In this document: positions 58,972-64,000 of the stretch, piece after piece | Layout: each line of letters begins with the position of its first letter | Numbering within the stretch: the first letter of the stretch is position 1 | Source: Ramazzottius varieornatus | Lineage: Eukaryota > Tardigrada > Eutardigrada > Parachela > Ramazzottiidae | Length of the DNA: 64,000 bases | Assembly: GCA_001949185.1 (NCBI GenBank) | Contig: BDGG01000001.1 | Location: forward strand, 8,873,511-8,937,510 | Direction of reading: 5' to 3' | Notes under the pieces: model-generated | The model's database searches: none | The model's input: the letters and a program-made list of their open reading frames with translations, nothing else | What the model was told of the DNA's origin: nothing | Position numbers and translations under genes: made by a program

Positions 58972-61900
58972 TCAAGGACATCCGGCGATGACCGAGTTGA
59001 GCGGGTAGACTCCGGGCCCAAACACCTGGAGAGATTGAGGAGATTTTCCCACATAATCAACTTGAAGACGTGTGATTGACCAAGTGAGACATGCACTTTG
59101 TGGCAACTAGTGAAAGTCTGGTCTGGAATGCTTACCGTGTACACTTGCTTTTCAGTGAAAGTGCAGAAAGTGCCGCTGGGGCCGCTGTCGGGCTTTAACA
59201 CCGCCATCTGCTGAGCCCCGCCGTTGTCGACATAAAAGACGGCCACGTACATATTCATGTTCGAGTCGACTGCAACCTGGATGGCCGAGATTTTGCTGAT
59301 GGTGTTGGGTGCCAAGACTGCTGCCATGTCGACGGAAGTGGCTGGGTACGACTGGAAAGTGGGATCAGCCAGCATGATGGAGGTGCCTGCAAACACACCA
59401 GGTCCATCATACAACACTGTCCACTGTTCAACTGCTCATCGGCTCACCATATGCCGCAAGGTAGCAATCGCCTCCATTCCATGCGGAATAGCTGGTGACG
59501 GTGGGGTCCACAGGTGGGGGACTGGCTGTGGCGCAGAACGGGTCGGGAGCCACCGAACATGAAACTCCAGTTGACGGCTAGGCCAAAATTCATACCATCA
59601 AACAACAACGCCACTTGAATTTAGTCATTGATTACAGACGATAGCCTACAGAAGTGGTCAACAATGCGTAGTCCAGTGCCTGGTTGCCGGAGATAGGATC
59701 TGTGCCGATGTATTGGTAGGCTACTTTGACCGTCTTGCCTTCCAGCGCCGGTATGGAGTTGGTGCCGTAGAACAAGTCCTCGTTGAGGGCAGGAGAGCCC
59801 GGTTGCACCGGCGTGATGGTAGGAGTAGGGCTGTCCAAGTTCAGCGTGTACTTCATGGCCACACCCGTATCTGCCATCCGGAAAGAAGCCGAATAAAGCA
59901 CACACTGGAGGTACTATTCAGCTCAAAGCCATCCCAGCCTTACCGGTGAACATATAGTAATATTCAGGGCCATTCATGGCCGGCCCACCGACCGATGCCG
60001 TTGGTCCGTTGGTACAGAAGTCACTGACAGCGGCCGGAGTCACAGCTCGTGGTGCCGGTGCGGCGGGACATCCTTGAATTCCACCCGACAAGGGTATGGG
60101 CTGTTTTACCCACTAAACAACAACAGCAGGTAGACAGGGGGAAATGAGCTTGCATGAGTCAGGTCGTTTTTACCGATAGTGCTGGCGGGTCGGTGGCACT
60201 GTTGGGATTGGTGACTTCAGCCACACCGTAGTAGGGGGTGGTACCGTCGGCTCCCGTCCCAAAAACGTACAAGTAGGTTTTCCCGCTATCAGCCGCATAA
60301 GACATGGCCGTCACCTTCTGGATTTGCGACTGAGAGGCCGCAATGCTGGTGGCAGTTGGTGCGTAAATTTGTGGAGAGGTGGTAGGTGGTGAAACGGTGC
60401 TTGCCGCGTAGTAGGCGATCGACGTTCCGGAGCCTGCACAACAACGCTCACATGACGAATCAGAAGAAATCAAACGTCTTTAAGCGAATGCTTACTGTCA
60501 GCCCCGTAATAGCCCATTCCCGTGTTTATATAATCGGGCAGAGCGGTATAGGATACAGACGAGTCTGCAGGCATTGCTGACGGCACGCAGGGTCCCGTAG
60601 GCGTACCACTGTTGTCGGATGCAAAGGGACATTCGTAGGATGCTCCAGAAGACTGCAATTACCATCCTCATAGTGACCCATTCTACTCTTATCGCAGTTC
60701 AGAAGTTCAAACCGTTTGTTGTGCAACAAGCTTACCTCGGATAAATAGAGCGCGTTGTTCCCTACATCGTTGTAATAAGCCTTCGAGACAGTGGATAGTG
60801 GAGTAGATGAACCGTAGTCGAAAGCTGAGGAGATCAGCTGCGGCGTTGCTGGGCTGAGAGCGGAACTGAAACGATTGCTGCCATCATAGTTCACTTTGAC
60901 GACACACTGACCTGAAACAAAATCAAAAATAACGTTACCGTCAAGCAACCACAAGGATGACTTCGCGGCAGAAGTCCATACGCACCGACGAAGAGACTGA
61001 AGAAAGGAGGAACAGACGACTGGGAAACATCGTAACTGGCAGCTGCGCTGGGGCTCGTAGAACAGAATACCGAAAGCGGACACGGGTTGGTGGTTGAGCT
61101 GAGGTCGGTGGTCGTGGTCAGATCACTAGACGTCGTTTGATCGGTTGTGGTTAGAGGCGTCGAAGATATAACTGACGCAGTGGTTGCTGATTCCGTGGTG
61201 GAAGTCGGAACACTCTCAGAAGTGGTCGACGATGACAAATCAGTAACGGATACGGTTGAACTCGAATAAGGGTCGGCAGTTGGATCAGACGCTATCAAGC
61301 CAGGAGTTTCCTCCCACGGCGCACCAGCGAAGGGCGCAGCAAAGGGCGACGCACCAGCATTAGAAGTCGTTCCCGAATCTGACGTGGTAGTCAACGGATC
61401 AGTTGTACTGGCCAACGGCGCAGTGCTGGTGGTAGCTGCTGCAGTTGTAGTGGTGACAGGCGCGGTCGATGTCGTGACTGGATCGGTTGTCGTCGTCAAA
61501 GCAGCGGTCGACGTTGTGGCAGCAGGCGTCGTGGTTGTAGCCGCGTCAGTTGTGGTCGTCAACGGTGCAGTGCTGGTCGTGGCAGCAGGCGTCGTGGTTG
61601 TAGCCGCGTCTGTTGTGGTCGTCACCACGTCCGTTGTGGTCGTCACCGGTGCAGTGCTGGTCGTGGCAGCAGGCGTTGTGGTTGTAGCCGCGTCCGTTGT
61701 GGTCGTCACCACGTCCGTTGTGGTCGTCAACGGTGCAGTGCTGGTCGTGGCAGCAGGCGTCGTGGTTGTAGCCGCGTCTGTTGTGGTCGTCACCACGTCC
61801 GTTGTGGTCGTCACCGGTGCAGTGCTAGTCGTGGCAGCAGGCGTTGTGGTTGTAGCCGCGTCTGTTGTGGTCGTCACCACGTCCGTTGTGGTCGTCACCG

Positions 61901-64000
61901 GTGCAGTGCTGGTCGTGGCAGCAGGCGTCGTGGTTGTAGCCGCGTCTGTTGTGGTCGTCACCACGTCCGTTGTGGTCGTCACCGGTGCAGTGCTGGTCGT
62001 GGCAGCAGGCGTTGTGGTTGTAGCCGCGTCTGTTGTGGTCGTCACCACGTCCGTTGTGGTCGTCAACGGTGCAGTGCTGGTCGTGGCAGCAGGCGTTGTG
62101 GTTGTAGCCGCGTCTGTTGTGGTCGTCAACGGTGCAGTGCTGGTCGTGGCAGCAGGCGTTGTGGTTGTAGCCGCGTCTGTTGTGGTCGTCAACGGTGCAG
62201 TGCTGGTCGTGGCAGCAGGCGTTGTGGTTGTAGCCGCGTCTGTTGTGGTCGTCACCACGTCCGTTGTGGTCGTCACTGGTGCAGTGCTGGTCGTGGCAGC
62301 AGGCGTTGTGGTTGTAGCCGCGTCTGTTGTGGTCGTCACCACGCCCGTTGTGGTCGTCACCGGTGCAGTGCTGGTCGTGGCCGCAGGCGTCGTGGTTGTA
62401 GCCGCGTCTGTTGTGGTCGTCACCACGTCCGTTGTGGTCGTCACTGGTGCAGTGCTGGTCGTGGCAGCAGGCGTCGTGGTTGTAGCCGCGTCTGTTGTGG
62501 TCGTCACCACGTCCGTTGTGGTCGTCAACGGTGCAGTGCTGGTCGTGGCAGCAGGCGTTGTGGTTGTGGCCGCGTCTGTTGTGGTCGTCACCGGTGCAGT
62601 GCTGGTCGTGGCAGCAGGCGTTGTGGTTGTGGCCGCGTCTGTTGTGGTCGTCACCACGTCCGTTGTGGTCGTCACCGGTGCAGTGCTGGTCGTGGCCGCA
62701 GGCGTTGTGGTTGTGGCCGCGTCTGTTGTGGTCGTCACCGGTGCAGTGCTGGTCGTGGCAGCAGGCGTTGTGGTTGTAGCCGCGTCTGTTGTGGTCGTCA
62801 CCACGTCCGTTGTGGTCGTCACCGGTGCAGTGCTGGTCGTGGCCGCAGGCGTTGTGGTTGTGGCCGCGTCTGTTGTGGTCGTCACCGGTGCAGTGCTGGT
62901 CGTGGCAGCAGGCGTTGTGGTTGTAGCCGCGTCTGTTGTGGTCGTCACCACGTCCGTTGTGGTCGTCAACGGTGCAGTGCTGGTCGTGGCAGCAGGCGTT
63001 GTGGTTGTAGCCGCGTCTGTTGTGGTCGTCAACGGTGCAGTGCTGGTCGTGGCAGCAGGCGTTGTGGTTGTAGCCGCGTCTGTTGTGGTCGTCAACGGTG
63101 CAGTGCTGGTCGTGGCAGCAGGCGTTGTGGTTGTAGCCGCGTCTGTTGTGGTCGTCACCACGTCCGTTGTGGTCGTCACTGGTGCAGTGCTGGTCGTGGC
63201 AGCAGGCGTTGTGGTTGTAGCCGCGTCTGTTGTGGTCGTCACCACGCCCGTTGTGGTCGTCACCGGTGCAGTGCTGGTCGTGGCCGCAGGCGTCGTGGTT
63301 GTAGCCGCGTCTGTTGTGGTCGTCACCACGTCCGTTGTGGTCGTCACTGGTGCAGTGCTGGTCGTGGCAGCAGGCGTCGTGGTTGTAGCCGCGTCTGTTG
63401 TGGTCGTCACCACGTCCGTTGTGGTCGTCAACGGTGCAGTGCTGGTCGTGGCAGCAGGCGTTGTGGTTGTGGCCGCGTCTGTTGTGGTCGTCACCGGTGC
63501 AGTGCTGGTCGTGGCAGCAGGCGTTGTGGTTGTAGCCGCGTCTGTTGTGGTCGTCACCACGTCCGTTGTGGTCGTCACCGGTGCAGTGCTGGTCGTGGCC
63601 GCAGGCGTCGTGGTTGTAGCCGCGTCTGTTGTGGTCGTCACCACGTCCGTTGTGGTCGTCACCGGTGCAGTGCTGGTCGTGGCAGCAGGCGTTGTGGTTG
63701 TAGCCGCGTCTGTTGTGGTCGTCACCACGTCCGTTGTGGTCGTCACCGGTGCAGTGCTGGTCGTGGCAGCAGGCGTTGTGGTTGTAGCCGCGTCTGTTGT
63801 GGTCGTCACCACGTCCGTTGTGGTCGTCACCGGTGCAGTGCTGGTCGTGGCAGCAGGCGTTGTGGTTGTGGCCGCGTCTGTTGTGGTCGTCACCACGTCC
63901 GTTGTGGTCGTCAACGGTGCAGTGCTGGTCGTGGCAGCATGCGTTGTGGTTGTGGCCGCGTCTGTTGTGGTCGTCACCACGTCCGTTGTGGTCGTCAACG
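58972..64000 (-). CDS. Giant Thr-rich mucin-like protein, 3' part (continues beyond window)
   Basis: Nine exons on the minus strand: 60986 to beyond 64000, 60736-60911, 60496-60652, 60174-60433, 59944-60112, 59650-59870, 59448-59577, 59136-59386 and 58972-59025 (phase closed to the stop). The first is at least 3 kb and encodes a tandem array of 28-residue units (TTTTDVV / TTTTDAATTTTPAATTSTAPV), with 21-residue variants lacking TTTTDVV. The C-terminal ~470 residues are non-repetitive, rich in Tyr, Ser, Thr and Pro with scattered Cys (FCATASPP, DFCTNGPT, YECPFASD), and end VYPLNSVIAGCP. Dense Thr implies heavy O-glycosylation, so a secreted mucus, cuticle or surface protein is likely. No named domain recognised; the start lies outside the window. 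Confidence 0.8.
61480..64000. repeat. Coding tandem array (84/63-bp units) with 903-bp higher-order repeat
   Basis: Units of 84 bp and a 63-bp deletion form run to the window edge. A rare variant word, acgcccgttg (coding GVV in place of DVV), occurs at 62341 and 63244, exactly 903 bp apart. That equals seven long plus five short units, and the unit order around both copies matches. This indicates a recent block duplication inside the array. Confidence 0.85.

Noticed and set aside
62495-62779. A Trp/Ser/Gln-rich + strand ORF
   Set aside because: Antisense of the mucin tandem array; periodicity alone keeps it open.

Overview
This window is nuclear DNA from an animal with a compact genome. Nearly every gene is split by short GT-AG introns of about 45-300 bases, and genes lie about 3-4 kb apart, often head to head. 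The gene set is metazoan: a CNC-bZIP factor with both Keap1-type degrons, a G9a/GLP methyltransferase with ankyrin repeats, an astacin-family protein and a secreted DNase I. Density and base composition would suit a small-genome invertebrate such as a tardigrade, but no single feature proves a phylum. One 210-base assembly gap lies at 982-1191.

Layout, left to right: an unidentified + strand 3' end (about 119-525) and two unidentified minus genes (about 600-2309 and 2465-3057); splicing factor SF1 (3616-7046, +); a degenerate astacin-hemopexin protein (7993-10647, +); Atg8/LC3 (11066-11777, -); an F-box/LRR-like gene with an apparent internal disruption (12752-14163, +); two tandem secreted mini-proteins sharing a Cys-rich C-terminus (14506-14865 and 15096-15347, +); EHMT/G9a (15961-20996, -); a Pro/Gln-rich protein (21565-23239, -); BCS1 (24438-26395, -); IFT22 (27370-28078, +); SPRYD7 (28205-29123, -); COX15 (29771-31616, +); TRAPPC5 (32155-33103, +); an unidentified gene (33508-34216, +); a 5-kb stretch with no convincing gene; an Nrf/CncC factor (39319-43437, +); SMARCC/Moira (44223-48218, -); PA2G4/EBP1 (48723-51027, +); an in-frame ALKBH4-pyridoxal kinase fusion (51898-54516, +); a secreted DNase I with a long Pro/Gly/Lys repeat arm (55741-57991, +); and the 3' part of a very large Thr-rich mucin-like gene (58972 to the window edge, -).

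These genes do not form one pathway. Mitochondrial assembly (BCS1 for complex III, COX15 for heme A), chromatin (EHMT, SMARCC), stress response (Nrf/CncC, LC3) and trafficking (TRAPPC5, IFT22) are interleaved, as in ordinary animal genomes. Exon models were built by hand from splice signals, phase and family similarity. For the multi-exon models given exon by exon the reading phase closes, apart from starts marked as unresolved.

Two things run across the whole window. The first is a palindromic, MITE-like hairpin repeat with core CAAGTGGCGCACG and its complement. About 36 units sit at 23 loci, almost all in introns. The second is an excess of perfect TGACGTCA (CRE) octamers, several near divergent promoters or in first introns. 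The most unusual protein-level observations are the ALKBH4-PDXK fusion, the astacin with an erased zinc site joined to a hemopexin-like region, the paired FCACT-type secreted peptides, and the mucin array with a 903-bp internal duplication.
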